Source: an uncultured Flavobacteriales bacterium
GTDB lineage: Bacteria; Bacteroidota; Bacteroidia; Flavobacteriales; Crocinitomicaceae
DNA length: 29,877 nt
Direction: 5' to 3'
Assembly (NCBI GenBank): GCA_946478775.1
Contig: CAMLDR010000030.1
Location: 1 to 29,877 of the forward strand
Part shown: one piece after another, positions 1 to 6,989 of the stretch
Numbering within the stretch: the first letter of the stretch is position 1
Layout: each line of letters starts with the position of its first letter
The notes under the pieces: model-generated
What the model was told of the DNA's origin: nothing
The model's database searches: none
Seen by the model: the letters and a program-made list of their open reading frames with translations, nothing else
Program-made: the position numbers and the translations under genes

Positions 1-363
1 TTTCCGGTTGCGCACAATAAGAATTGGCGCGATAAGCGTACGGGAGAAGCAAGGACCAAAACGACTTGGGTAAATTGCACCATTTGGAAGAAGGAAGGCG
101 CAAATATGCGTATCCTGGATTTTTTAAAGAAAGGGGCCTTGGTTGAATTGGTTGGAACACCATTCGCAAAATCCTTTTCCCAGGAAGACGGTTCTTCCAG
201 GTCCGAGATCCGATTGAACGTATCCAGAACAAACATTTTAAGACCTGCAAAATGCGAAGAGGACCTTCCGTTTGACATGATCGATGATAATGAATCACCA
301 TGTGAAGAAGAAGGTTGTGATGCAAGTTTGGATGATTTCACACTGACAGAAGACGATTTTTAG
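1..363 (+). CDS. ssb: Single-stranded DNA-binding protein, C-terminal part (5' end outside window)
   Basis: The reading frame is open from the first base and ends at TAG 361-363, leaving the last 120 residues. The OB-fold part shows a TTWVNCTIWKKEG strand followed by MRILDFLKKGALVELVGTPF, the typical SSB pattern of an aromatic strand and a 'YLKKG..V.VEG' turn. The last third is low-complexity and strongly acidic and ends in EDDF. This resembles the acidic tail with terminal DDIPF/DDF through which SSB binds its partner proteins. The ATG at 106 lies inside the OB fold and is not the true start. A weak hairpin (367-373 with 402-408) followed by a T run may end the transcript. SSB is known to bind ssDNA in replication and repair. 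Identification is from motif pattern only. Confidence 0.82.
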   Translation, partial: FPVAHNKNWRDKRTGEARTKTTWVNCTIWKKEGANMRILDFLKKGALVELVGTPFAKSFSQEDGSSRSEIRLNVSRTNILRPAKCEEDLPFDMIDDNESPCEEEGCDASLDDFTLTEDDF

Positions 364-424
364 TATTGAAACTCAGGCTAGTACTGGATTTGATTAAAAA
401 AAGTTTCATTTTTTTTCGCAGAAT

Positions 425-456
425 TTGTGTTAAAAACAAATCTTTAGCTATATTTG
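425..456 (+). promoter_or_regulatory. Bacteroidota-type promoter of tRNA-Asn
   Basis: A TTG at 425-427 and a perfect TAnnTTTG box (TATATTTG, 449-456) are separated by 21 bp. This matches the -33/-7 consensus of the main sigma factor in Bacteroidota. A start about 7 bp downstream falls just before the tRNA 5' end at 474. Confidence 0.7.
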
Positions 457-473
457 CAACCGCGAAACCAGAT

Positions 474-547
474 TCCTTCTTAGCTCAGCTGGTTAGAGCA
501 TCTGACTGTTAATCAGAGGGTCGCTGGTTCGAGTCCAGCAGAGGGAG
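474..547 (+). tRNA. tRNA-Asn (anticodon GTT)
   Basis: The cloverleaf is complete. The acceptor TCCTTCT (474-480) pairs with AGAGGGA (540-546, one T-G wobble), and the discriminator base is G547. The D-arm lies in GCTCAGCTGGTTAGAGC. The anticodon stem is TCTGA/TCAGA with loop CTGTTAA, giving anticodon GTT at 508-510. The T-arm is GCTGG TTCGAGT CCAGC. CCA is not encoded. A hairpin terminator follows directly, and a broken copy of this gene lies 383 bp downstream. Confidence 0.97.
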
Positions 548-550
548 CTT

Positions 551-579
551 AAAAAGTCATCAGCAATGGTGACTTTTTT
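551..579 (+). terminator. Hairpin terminator of tRNA-Asn
   Basis: AAAAAGTCA (551-559) pairs with TGACTTTTT (570-578), extended by the next two pairs, around a six-base loop. The stem ends in a T tract. It lies directly behind the tRNA and overlaps the earliest possible start (ATG 566) of the following ORF. Confidence 0.7.
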
Positions 580-586
580 GTTTTAT

Positions 587-895
587 ATGACCTTCTATAT
601 TTACATTATTCATTCATCCAGTATTGATCGTTATTACATCGGGTATTCCTCAAATCCATGGAATCGTTTGGAACAGCATATAACTAATTCTGCGGAGAAA
701 TATACAGGTCAAACGAAGGATTGGAATTTGAAAGCAATCTTTGAGGTTTCGCAAAACGAATCCGATGCAATCAGGATAGAGCGTTTTATTAAGAAACAGA
801 AATCACGAAAACTAATCGAACAATTGTGTAATTCGAATTTTATACCAACAGGATATTTGGCTCAGCTGGTTAGAGTCCCGCACGTGCGGGATTAA
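587..895 (+). CDS. GIY-YIG nuclease family protein, fused at its end to tRNA-derived sequence
   Basis: This protein of about 102 residues belongs to the small GIY-YIG endonuclease family (UPF0213/YhbQ-like). The signature is complete: YIYIIHS, then RYYIGYSSNPWNRLEQH with the catalytic Arg in NRLEQH, and the metal-binding Glu in RIERFIKKQKSRK. The start is taken at ATG 587 because an earlier in-frame ATG (566) sits inside the tRNA terminator hairpin. The family domain ends near QLCNS. The last residues, roughly GYLAQLVRVPHVRD, are translated from a partial tRNA-Asn copy and a palindrome, and the TAA stop is part of the tRNA remnant. The family cuts DNA; the role of this stand-alone member is unknown. 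Its position between two copies of a tRNA sequence suggests a small mobile unit. Confidence 0.8.
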   Translation: MTFYIYIIHSSSIDRYYIGYSSNPWNRLEQHITNSAEKYTGQTKDWNLKAIFEVSQNESDAIRIERFIKKQKSRKLIEQLCNSNFIPTGYLAQLVRVPHVRD

Positions 896-930
896 TCAGA
901 GGGTCGCTGGTTCGAGTCCAGCAGAGGGAG
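860..930 (+). pseudogene. tRNA-Asn remnant with a palindrome in place of half the anticodon arm
   Basis: Bases 860-875 repeat 483-498 of the intact tRNA exactly, and 892-939 repeat 509-556 exactly (48 nt, including the T-arm and the start of the flank). Between these blocks the intact gene has CATCTGACTG (499-508), while this copy has the palindrome TCCCGCACGTGCGGGA (876-891). The anticodon and the 5' strand of its stem are therefore missing. The 5' acceptor strand is also lost: the bases before GCTCAG are GATATTTG and do not pair with AGAGGGA. It cannot be a decoding tRNA. It could be a scar or target of recombination, or a tRNA-like RNA element. Confidence 0.8.
876..891. repeat. 16-bp perfect palindrome inside the tRNA remnant
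   Basis: TCCCGCACGTGCGGGA equals its own reverse complement. In RNA it can fold as a 6-bp GC-rich hairpin with an ACGT loop. It replaces 10 bases of the tRNA anticodon arm exactly and encodes the VPHVRD end of the GIY-YIG ORF. Confidence 0.9.
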
Positions 931-933
931 CTT

Positions 934-980
934 AAAAAGAAAAGAGCATTTGACGAAAGTTAAATGCTCTTTTCTTTTTT
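934..980 (+). terminator. Strong intrinsic terminator after the tRNA remnant
   Basis: There is an 18-bp perfect stem (934-951 with 962-979) and a 10-base loop. The stem ends in a T-rich run, CTTTTTT. It would stop transcripts from the GIY-YIG/tRNA-remnant unit. Its A-rich and T-rich arms make it likely to work on both strands. Confidence 0.8.
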
Positions 981-1098
981 CCTCATTTTCATTCTCATTC
1001 TCACCCTGATTCCTGCTTTACTCTTTTCTTTTCAGAGTGAGAGCGGAGAATGAGGGAGTGACAAATAACGTTAAGTCCGATGGAACATTGGATTTGTT

Positions 1099-1140
1099 TT
1101 GATAAGTAGGGGCGAAAAATTTTTTGCCCCTACTTATCAA
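1099..1140. repeat. Long inverted repeat, possible terminator or small palindromic element
   Basis: A 15-base left arm (1099-1113, TTGATAAGTAGGGGC) pairs perfectly with 1126-1140. The spacer GAAAAATTTTTT can extend the pairing almost to the centre. It lies 8 bp beyond the stop of the minus-strand gene that ends at 1149, so it may end that transcript. However, no T run follows it on either strand, which is unusual for a plain terminator. Just upstream (981-1060) are pyrimidine-rich CATTCTC repeats and a matching GAGAATGAG block, with no gene. Confidence 0.65.
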
Positions 1141-1148
1141 TTCGGTTT

Positions 1149-1604
1149 CTACTCCGGTGCACTCAGCCCCACAATCAAATCCTGGTGAATCGTAAATGAA
1201 TAAGTTCCTGTGCGGTCCCACATGGTCACCCAGCCGCTTGATGGGCCGCCGTTGCAGGCTCCGAAACGAACATCCGTGTTCCAAATGACCAAACTCATGT
1301 TGTAAAAAGTGGTTGATCCGTAAGCTGCTGTTGCATCGGTTACTGCAATTTCATAACCCGGTGCCGGACTCACAGGCCATGTCTGCGAGTAGAAAGCAGT
1401 ACTACCCGGCGCAATCGTACGACAAACCCATTCGGAGCTTGAAATAACCTGGGTAGAAATATTGCGCAAAGAAATCTGGAGACAGACCGTATAACTGCAG
1501 CTGCTTCCGGTATTCGTTACGGACCAGGTCGGTGTTCCTTTTTGGCTCATTCCATGGAAAACAACCAATAGGAAAATAAATGAAAGTAAAATTTGCTTTT
1601 TCAT
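1149..1604 (-). CDS. Secreted protein of unknown function
   Basis: The protein has 151 residues. It begins with a clear Sec signal peptide (MKKQILLSFIFLLVVFHGMSQ, probably cut after the SQ near residue 21). The mature part is rich in Ser, Thr and aromatic residues and has four cysteines (CSYTVC, VCRT, ACNGG), consistent with a small extracellular beta-sandwich holding disulfides. No family is recognised. It stands alone on the minus strand: it diverges from the YihY-family gene and ends next to a long palindrome. A minus-strand frame overlapping its 3' part (1018-1284) is a shadow without signal peptide or domain. Confidence 0.75.
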   Translation of the reverse strand: MKKQILLSFIFLLVVFHGMSQKGTPTWSVTNTGSSCSYTVCLQISLRNISTQVISSSEWVCRTIAPGSTAFYSQTWPVSPAPGYEIAVTDATAAYGSTTFYNMSLVIWNTDVRFGACNGGPSSGWVTMWDRTGTYSFTIHQDLIVGLSAPE

Positions 1605-1787
1605 AAGCGTGAAAAATGAATAGTGTTCCTTACTCTGTTTAAGCGATTTTCAGGATCCTCGCTGAATCTAATGTAATGATAAATAGCATACTCCAAATAA
1701 AAAAGTTACATATTTCCCACATCCGGCAGCTGTTTTTTGGAATTCATTCGGGAAGACCCTAAATTAAAGTGGGAAAAACAGGGATTT

Positions 1788-2702
1788 ATGCCAAAAAAGA
1801 AATCAGCAATTAAAGGTCTGTGGACTATTACAAAAGCCACCGTGAGAGATTGGTGGAAAGCAGATCCTTTCCGTCAGAGTGCGGTGGTAGCTTATTATGC
1901 GGTGTTTTCAATTCCTGCGCTATTGGTGATCATTATTGCCATAGCGGGTTTGGTTTTCGGCGAAGAGGCCGTACGGGGTGAGGTTTCTAACCAGATTCAG
2001 CGAGCACTCGGACCCGATACAGCCGAATCCATTGAAAGCATTATTATCAAAGCATCGGAAGAAAAGACGTCGATTATAGCAACAATCATTGGTGTAGTGA
2101 CGCTGATTGTGGGTTCCACAGGTGTTTTCTCTGAACTTCAAAAATCCCTGAACCAAATTTGGGAAGTAGAGGTGAATGCCAAAAAGAAATGGTGGAAAAC
2201 GATTAAAGACCGCTTGTTTTCATTTGGATTGGTTCTTTCTCTCGCATTTTTGATGCTGGTTTCACTGTTGCTCACCGCAGGGTTGGAAGCTTTGAGTGAA
2301 CTGATCAAGCACCGTTTTGCTGATTTTGTACCTTTTTTGATGCGAATTGTCGGGTTTATCCTCTCTTTTGGAGTAATTACGGTGCTTTTTGGATTGATCT
2401 TTAAGATTTTGCCCGATGCAAAAATCAAACTGCGTGATGTTTGGATCGGGGCTATGGTGACCACTTTGCTTTTCATACTGGGTAAATACGGATTGGGAAT
2501 CTATTTTGCGAAAGCAAATCCCGGATCCACTTATGGTGCTGCCGGTTCAATAGTCCTGATCATGCTTTGGGTGTCGTATTCCTGTATGATCCTTTTTTTC
2601 GGAGCGGAATTTACCAAACAATACGCCGTCTTTAAAGGGCATGATATCATTCCGGATAAGGATGCAAAAATTGTGGAACAGCCCGATCCGAAAGCACTTT
2701 GA
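1788..2702 (+). CDS. YihY/BrkB-family inner-membrane protein
   Basis: This 304-aa polytopic membrane protein belongs to the YihY/UPF0761 (BrkB) family, whose biochemical role is not firmly established. Diagnostic features are DPFRQSAVVAYYAVFSIPALL at the first membrane helix, the STGVFSELQKSLNQIWEV stretch, and TYGAAGSIVLIMLWVSYSCMILFFGAEF near the end. Six hydrophobic segments are visible, and the tail is short and charged. The start is taken at ATG 1788 (MPKKKSAIKG), which matches the usual N-terminus as I know it. A longer frame from TTG 1737 adds 17 residues and is less likely. The gene is followed after 24 bp by a secreted protein gene on the same strand, so the two may be cotranscribed. 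Confidence 0.88.
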   Translation: MPKKKSAIKGLWTITKATVRDWWKADPFRQSAVVAYYAVFSIPALLVIIIAIAGLVFGEEAVRGEVSNQIQRALGPDTAESIESIIIKASEEKTSIIATIIGVVTLIVGSTGVFSELQKSLNQIWEVEVNAKKKWWKTIKDRLFSFGLVLSLAFLMLVSLLLTAGLEALSELIKHRFADFVPFLMRIVGFILSFGVITVLFGLIFKILPDAKIKLRDVWIGAMVTTLLFILGKYGLGIYFAKANPGSTYGAAGSIVLIMLWVSYSCMILFFGAEFTKQYAVFKGHDIIPDKDAKIVEQPDPKAL

Positions 2703-2726
2703 TTCAACAGTTAAAAAACAAATGAT

Positions 2727-3320
2727 ATGATCTTAAGAATTTTTCTCTTCATCTCCAGCCTGTCGGCAGCATCTTCCTGGGCGCAGGGATACTCGGGAGA
2801 TTTCCAAGTTTCGGACACTAAAACAAACTATCATTTTACTGTGGTGGATGGAAGTTTAACGGATGCTGTTTACACCATAGATCAGGGAACAAAACACATT
2901 CACGCCATGTACCTTGCCGATTCGGTATTACTTTCCGGGATCGATTCCCTGACAATCGTTCACAAAAAGGATAGTTTACTCAAACATTTCCTGCTTCATT
3001 TTTCCGGAACGTATGTGGAATACAACAAAAACGGACGGATGTTAGTTGCCATGCAGCTGGCGGAGGCACCCGATCCGGGAAAATCTTTTTACAAGTCTGC
3101 GGAAAAGCAGCGCATGAACTTTTATCCCAATGGAAATCCGTATGCCCAGTTTCAGGTGGAAAACGGACAGCCGTCCCGAAGCGTCATTTATTTCACAAGA
3201 GATGGTGAAACAGATTTCATAACGGATCTTTCACTATACCAAAAAGGCGAAGAAGTCCTGATCCAAAACCCCTGGGATTTCCGGATGCGAAAGAAAATGT
3301 TGAAAGTGGTGATTGAATAA
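2727..3320 (+). CDS. Secreted protein of unknown function
   Basis: This 197-aa protein has a Sec signal peptide (MILRIFLFISSLSAASSWAQ, cleavage after AQ near residue 20). The mature part has short repeated strand-like units such as YVEYNKNGRMLVAMQ and NFYPNGNPYAQFQVENGQ. These resemble the MORN/YwqK-type 'Y.NG.....' repeats common in Bacteroidota, but the match is weak. It follows the YihY gene by 24 bp. No membrane anchor, lipobox or catalytic motif is visible. Confidence 0.75.
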   Translation: MILRIFLFISSLSAASSWAQGYSGDFQVSDTKTNYHFTVVDGSLTDAVYTIDQGTKHIHAMYLADSVLLSGIDSLTIVHKKDSLLKHFLLHFSGTYVEYNKNGRMLVAMQLAEAPDPGKSFYKSAEKQRMNFYPNGNPYAQFQVENGQPSRSVIYFTRDGETDFITDLSLYQKGEEVLIQNPWDFRMRKKMLKVVIE

Positions 3321-3527
3321 TCTTTAAAGTCAAATCAGGTAGTGTATTCAATTTAACAGAGTTGTAACCCGTTTGAGAATTCCTTTCGCGGTTTATTTGA
3401 ACGAAATGTTAAAAAACGGATGAAATTGATTTTTTTGATCCGGAAAAAAATTAGTTGTAATTACTTGAAATAACTGAACATTTTACAAATTATTTATTTA
3501 GTTGGTAAGCAGTCGAATTTTTTGGTG
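3321..3527. other. AT-rich intergenic region upstream of the large gene cluster
   Basis: There is no ORF or RNA gene that I can see. The region is rich in A/T runs and separates the preceding gene pair from the 24-kb cluster. The recognisable promoter lies at its downstream end. Confidence 0.5.
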
Positions 3528-3560
3528 TTGAATTTTGTTAACGATTTTTAACTAAATTTA
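3528..3560 (+). promoter_or_regulatory. Candidate promoter of the 24-kb Rhs gene cluster
   Basis: TTG at 3528-3530 and TAAATTTA at 3553-3560 (one mismatch to TAnnTTTG) are 22 bp apart. A second TTG at 3535-3537 would give a shorter 15-bp spacing. A start near 3567 leaves a leader of about 18 bases before the TTG start codon at 3585. No other good promoter was noticed between the closely spaced genes downstream. Confidence 0.45.
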
Positions 3561-3584
3561 CGCCATTCTTAGCTGACTATCTTA

Positions 3585-5636
3585 TTGAAACCAATCACCG
3601 TAATATCATTCCTTGTAATCAATTCTTTACTGTTCGGTCAGGAAACTGACTCTGTGAGAACTCCTGTTTTTTCCTTGGGGAGAACGGATATTGATTTGGG
3701 TGTGAATGCGGGAGTTCAATCAAATTTCAGAAGCAAGAAAGGTCGAATGAACCATTTTATGGAGCTTTCAACCTCATTCCAATTCAAAGGTATTCCGCTT
3801 ACCTTCCAGGGAAGGCTTTCAGATGAAAAATACATTTCCGGGAGACCGACTTATTTTAGATTAAGCTATGATGCACTTGCTAAATACAAGATGCGAAAAG
3901 CCGAATTGGAAGGCGAGATCGGTGATCTAAATACCGGGATTGGGTCCATCAATCAGGATATTTACGCTATGGAAGGAAAGATTAGCTACCTGGATTTCCT
4001 GTTGCAGCAGTATCAATTATTGAAAGACAAAAACAAATTGAAGTATCCGAACGGTAAGCTGGAAAAACCTGAACTTCCCGCAGGAAAGATCCCGGATATC
4101 AATGGAAAAGTACCCGATACCAAAATCCCGGACTTAAGCCTTCCCGAAAAGAATAAAATTGATTTCGATAAACTGAACCTGGATTCCATCAATCAGAAAA
4201 TGGCTGCCTACAAAGGAACTATTGAGGAATGGACCGCTAAAAAAGACAGCCTTCAGAACCTCAAGGACCTGAAGCTGGACGATTTGAATGCATTAAACCT
4301 AAAAAGACCAAATGGATTTTTGGATGGAATCAAACGCTTCGACCTGGGTCTGACCTCACTTTCCGGGGGAAGAATGTCCAACAGCACCGTACCGATCCAG
4401 GGAATCCATGTGAAAGGAACTTACAGGAAGTACTTCTATGACATTGCTGCCGGACTGACGGTTCCCAACCGATTGTTTTCCAATTCGGTGGTGGATCAAT
4501 ACCTGAACAATTCGCAGAATGTGTTCAATATGAACCAGTTCTTTACTGTGAATACGGCTCGTTTTGTGAGTTCTACTATTATCGGTTACGGAAATGAAGA
4601 AGGCAATTCGGTGTCGATCGAGAATTATTACAACGGGAGGGATCTGCAAAGCATTTTGAAAAAAGTGAAACGTACCACCAATAACACGACGAATATCAGC
4701 TTTTCACTTTCACCCCTGAAATCAGGAAGATTGTTCATTACTGGAAGTTTGGGACAAACGATTCCGATCGGGGATTCTGTTTCGCGCGCTTATTCCAGTC
4801 GACTGGCTGCTGCTGCTAAAGTAAAATACCGTTTTACCCGGATGAATACCCAGGTTTACGGGCAGGTAAAACGAATCGGTGTGAACTACGATGGTTTTTC
4901 GCAGGGAATGTACAATTCGGGTTTCCTGCATCATGAATATGGTTTCCAAACCAAATTGTTTAAACACCTCACGATTTCCGGGAAATACATCGGGGACCGT
5001 TACGATGTAAATTCAAACGGACAGGGATTAGTTACCAATGGCGTCCACATCGATGTGCAGGAAAGTATCATTAAGAACCTGCTTCTTTTTGCAGGCTATT
5101 CATTGATCAATGCTCGTGGGAATGATTCCATTTCTTATGGAAATAATGCTTTATACCGCGGAGGTTTTGTTTATCAGAAGAAATTCAAAAAATCAAAATT
5201 TACGCTTTCAGGTAACAGCACGTATTCGCACGTCAACCGCCCGGATTCTGTTATCCGGATGACGAATGTGATCCTGAAAGGGGAGATGGCTCACAAACAC
5301 CTGTTCTATGGAGTAACGGCCAATTACCAGGATTTCCAGGGAATGGCGCTTATTTATGGCTCCAATATCATTATTTCACCGGAGTTAGGAGCCAATTTCA
5401 AAGGCGTTCGGTTCTCATCGGCATTTAATTACCTGAAAAGCGAACAGTTTTCAGAGCAATATGGTTATTCATTCACTCTCAGTGCTGCACCGAGCAGGCA
5501 TTTCACCTGGTATCTTACCGGACGACGATGGCTGCCAACAGATGCACTCAATTTTATAACACCTGATATTGATTACCCGATCCGTCCGTGGTTCTGGGAA
5601 TTCCGATTAAAAATTCACTTAAACGTTCGAAAATGA
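3585..5636 (+). CDS. Predicted outer-membrane beta-barrel protein with coiled-coil insert
   Basis: This 683-residue protein heads the cluster. The start is TTG 3585, because the frame is closed by TAG just upstream and the next residues form a signal peptide (KPITVISFLVINSLLFGQ). Residues about 95-240 are helical and charged, with a coiled-coil pattern broken by a Pro-rich stretch repeating KIPD. From about residue 250 to the end, alternating polar/aromatic strands (GVHIDVQESIIKNLLLFAGYSL, HKHLFYGVTANYQDF) suggest a transmembrane beta-barrel. The last strand, FWEFRLKIHLNV, fits that. It overlaps the next gene by 4 bp (ATGA). No TonB-plug or Omp85 POTRA domain is recognised. A role as surface anchor or export channel for the Rhs proteins is inference from position. 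Confidence 0.72.
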   Translation: MKPITVISFLVINSLLFGQETDSVRTPVFSLGRTDIDLGVNAGVQSNFRSKKGRMNHFMELSTSFQFKGIPLTFQGRLSDEKYISGRPTYFRLSYDALAKYKMRKAELEGEIGDLNTGIGSINQDIYAMEGKISYLDFLLQQYQLLKDKNKLKYPNGKLEKPELPAGKIPDINGKVPDTKIPDLSLPEKNKIDFDKLNLDSINQKMAAYKGTIEEWTAKKDSLQNLKDLKLDDLNALNLKRPNGFLDGIKRFDLGLTSLSGGRMSNSTVPIQGIHVKGTYRKYFYDIAAGLTVPNRLFSNSVVDQYLNNSQNVFNMNQFFTVNTARFVSSTIIGYGNEEGNSVSIENYYNGRDLQSILKKVKRTTNNTTNISFSLSPLKSGRLFITGSLGQTIPIGDSVSRAYSSRLAAAAKVKYRFTRMNTQVYGQVKRIGVNYDGFSQGMYNSGFLHHEYGFQTKLFKHLTISGKYIGDRYDVNSNGQGLVTNGVHIDVQESIIKNLLLFAGYSLINARGNDSISYGNNALYRGGFVYQKKFKKSKFTLSGNSTYSHVNRPDSVIRMTNVILKGEMAHKHLFYGVTANYQDFQGMALIYGSNIIISPELGANFKGVRFSSAFNYLKSEQFSEQYGYSFTLSAAPSRHFTWYLTGRRWLPTDALNFITPDIDYPIRPWFWEFRLKIHLNVRK

Positions 5637-6376
5637 GATTAAGCCGCTTTTTATTGATGATAACCCTCTTTGGACTGGCCAATTCATTTGCCCAGCAAAG
5701 TGTTTTCCCGGTTACGCTCTCCAATCCGATGGACTACGATACCATTATTGAAACGGAACCGAATTTTATCTGGCAGACCAATATAACAGCACTTCAAACC
5801 GATCCGCGTTATTCACAGCGCTATGTGCTTTGCGAATTGGAAGAAAACCAGCTGAAGGGAGAAGCCATTGCTGTCAATACGCCTATTTTGGTTTTGGAAG
5901 ATTATCAAAACACAATGCATTCCTATTCATCTACCACCACGGAATTGGAGCAGGGTCACACCTATGTTTGGCAGATATCGATCTTGTTTAACGGAATGAT
6001 CGTGGACCAATCGGAACCGTACCAGTTTACGATATTGAAACCTAAGGATCCGTTGCCGGTGTTTTATCCGATTGCTTTCAAGAACGATGGTCAGATGTTT
6101 TCCGTGATCAATGAGAAAGTTGGGTTATTGACCGATGAGACGGGTGTTCTTGATTTGAAAATTACACTTCATAAAGGTGGTCAAACGGTGAAAACCTGTT
6201 ATTTGAATGAACTTTTGAATGGAAAAGAGCAAACGGAGGAAACCAGCGAATACAAAGGAACGAAACGATTTTTCCAGTTGAATTTAAAAGATCTGGATTT
6301 GGATAAAGGAACCTATAAAGCCTCCTGGATTATGAAAAATAAAAAACAGTATGTATTTAATTTTACAATTAACTAA
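5633..6376 (+). CDS. Small secreted protein with Fn3-like N-terminal region
   Basis: This 247-aa protein starts at ATG 5633, which overlaps the upstream stop (ATGA). A longer frame from 5588 lacks a signal sequence at its start and is not used. The signal peptide is MRLSRFLLMITLFGLANSFAQ. The mature part begins FPVTLSNPMDYDTIIETEPNFIWQ and continues with YVLCELEENQ and LEQGHTYVWQISILFNG. This is the P.F.W / Y.L.L.E / L..G..Y.W pattern of fibronectin-III-like domains in Bacteroidota secreted proteins. A second beta-rich domain follows from about residue 140. No catalytic motif is seen. It probably works with the barrel protein encoded just upstream; this is inferred from the 4-bp overlap. Confidence 0.7.
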   Translation: MRLSRFLLMITLFGLANSFAQQSVFPVTLSNPMDYDTIIETEPNFIWQTNITALQTDPRYSQRYVLCELEENQLKGEAIAVNTPILVLEDYQNTMHSYSSTTTELEQGHTYVWQISILFNGMIVDQSEPYQFTILKPKDPLPVFYPIAFKNDGQMFSVINEKVGLLTDETGVLDLKITLHKGGQTVKTCYLNELLNGKEQTEETSEYKGTKRFFQLNLKDLDLDKGTYKASWIMKNKKQYVFNFTIN

Positions 6377-6377
6377 G

Positions 6378-6989
6378 ATGAGGTATTTACTTGTATTAGC
6401 TGCGCTTTGCTTGTCGATTCCCCTAGTGTTGTCCCAAAAGCCTAAGAAACTGTCGCCAGATGCTTATGTAGAATGGTGCTATTCTCCGGATTTTTTGTGG
6501 AAAAATAAAGATACGGCTGATGGCATTTCTTATGGGGTGCGTTTTGTTCCTAAAGAGTTCGATATTGCAAAATGTGCATTGGACCATTGCGAAAAGAAGG
6601 ATATTTTGGCCCAGGAACTGAAATCAATCGATAATTCATTTGGATTTATTTTGGATTTGGCTTGTATGGAATTTTCAAAGGATATTTTCTCTGTTCCCGG
6701 TAAAACCGGAATGCGTGCTGCTGAAAGGAAATTATACCTAAGTAACTATATTAAGGGCGATTTGTTTGGAATTTCTGCAACCAATGATACCATTAAATGT
6801 GTATCCGCAATTTACGAAGTAAACATACCGATGCGTGCCCGTGTTCTTTTTGATTTGGAGAGCACGAATGATCCAATCGTAAAAATCGTGTTTAGAGACA
6901 GAATGATTAACAACCGCTTAGTGGAATTTTTAATTCCCCAATTAACAAGAAAACAATTACCGACCCTGAATCTTAAGAAATATGAATAA
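6378..6989 (+). CDS. Small secreted protein of unknown function
   Basis: This 203-aa protein starts at ATG 6378, one base after the previous stop. Its signal peptide is MRYLLVLAALCLSIPLVLSQ. The mature part has four cysteines (EWCYS, AKCALDHC, DLACME) plus one in IKCVSA, and no family is recognised. Its stop overlaps the start of the 1905-aa gene by 8 bp (ATGAATAA), suggesting translational coupling to the shell protein. A periplasmic accessory or chaperone role would be a guess from position only. Confidence 0.68.
   Translation: MRYLLVLAALCLSIPLVLSQKPKKLSPDAYVEWCYSPDFLWKNKDTADGISYGVRFVPKEFDIAKCALDHCEKKDILAQELKSIDNSFGFILDLACMEFSKDIFSVPGKTGMRAAERKLYLSNYIKGDLFGISATNDTIKCVSAIYEVNIPMRARVLFDLESTNDPIVKIVFRDRMINNRLVEFLIPQLTRKQLPTLNLKKYE

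Noticed and set aside
860..930. Second functional tRNA-Asn
   Set aside because: The acceptor 5' strand does not pair and the anticodon with half its stem is replaced by a palindrome, so it cannot decode.
1737..1787. TTG-started N-terminal extension of the YihY-family protein
   Set aside because: The extension is charged, unlike the usual family start, and ATG 1788 gives the expected MPKKKSAIKG beginning.
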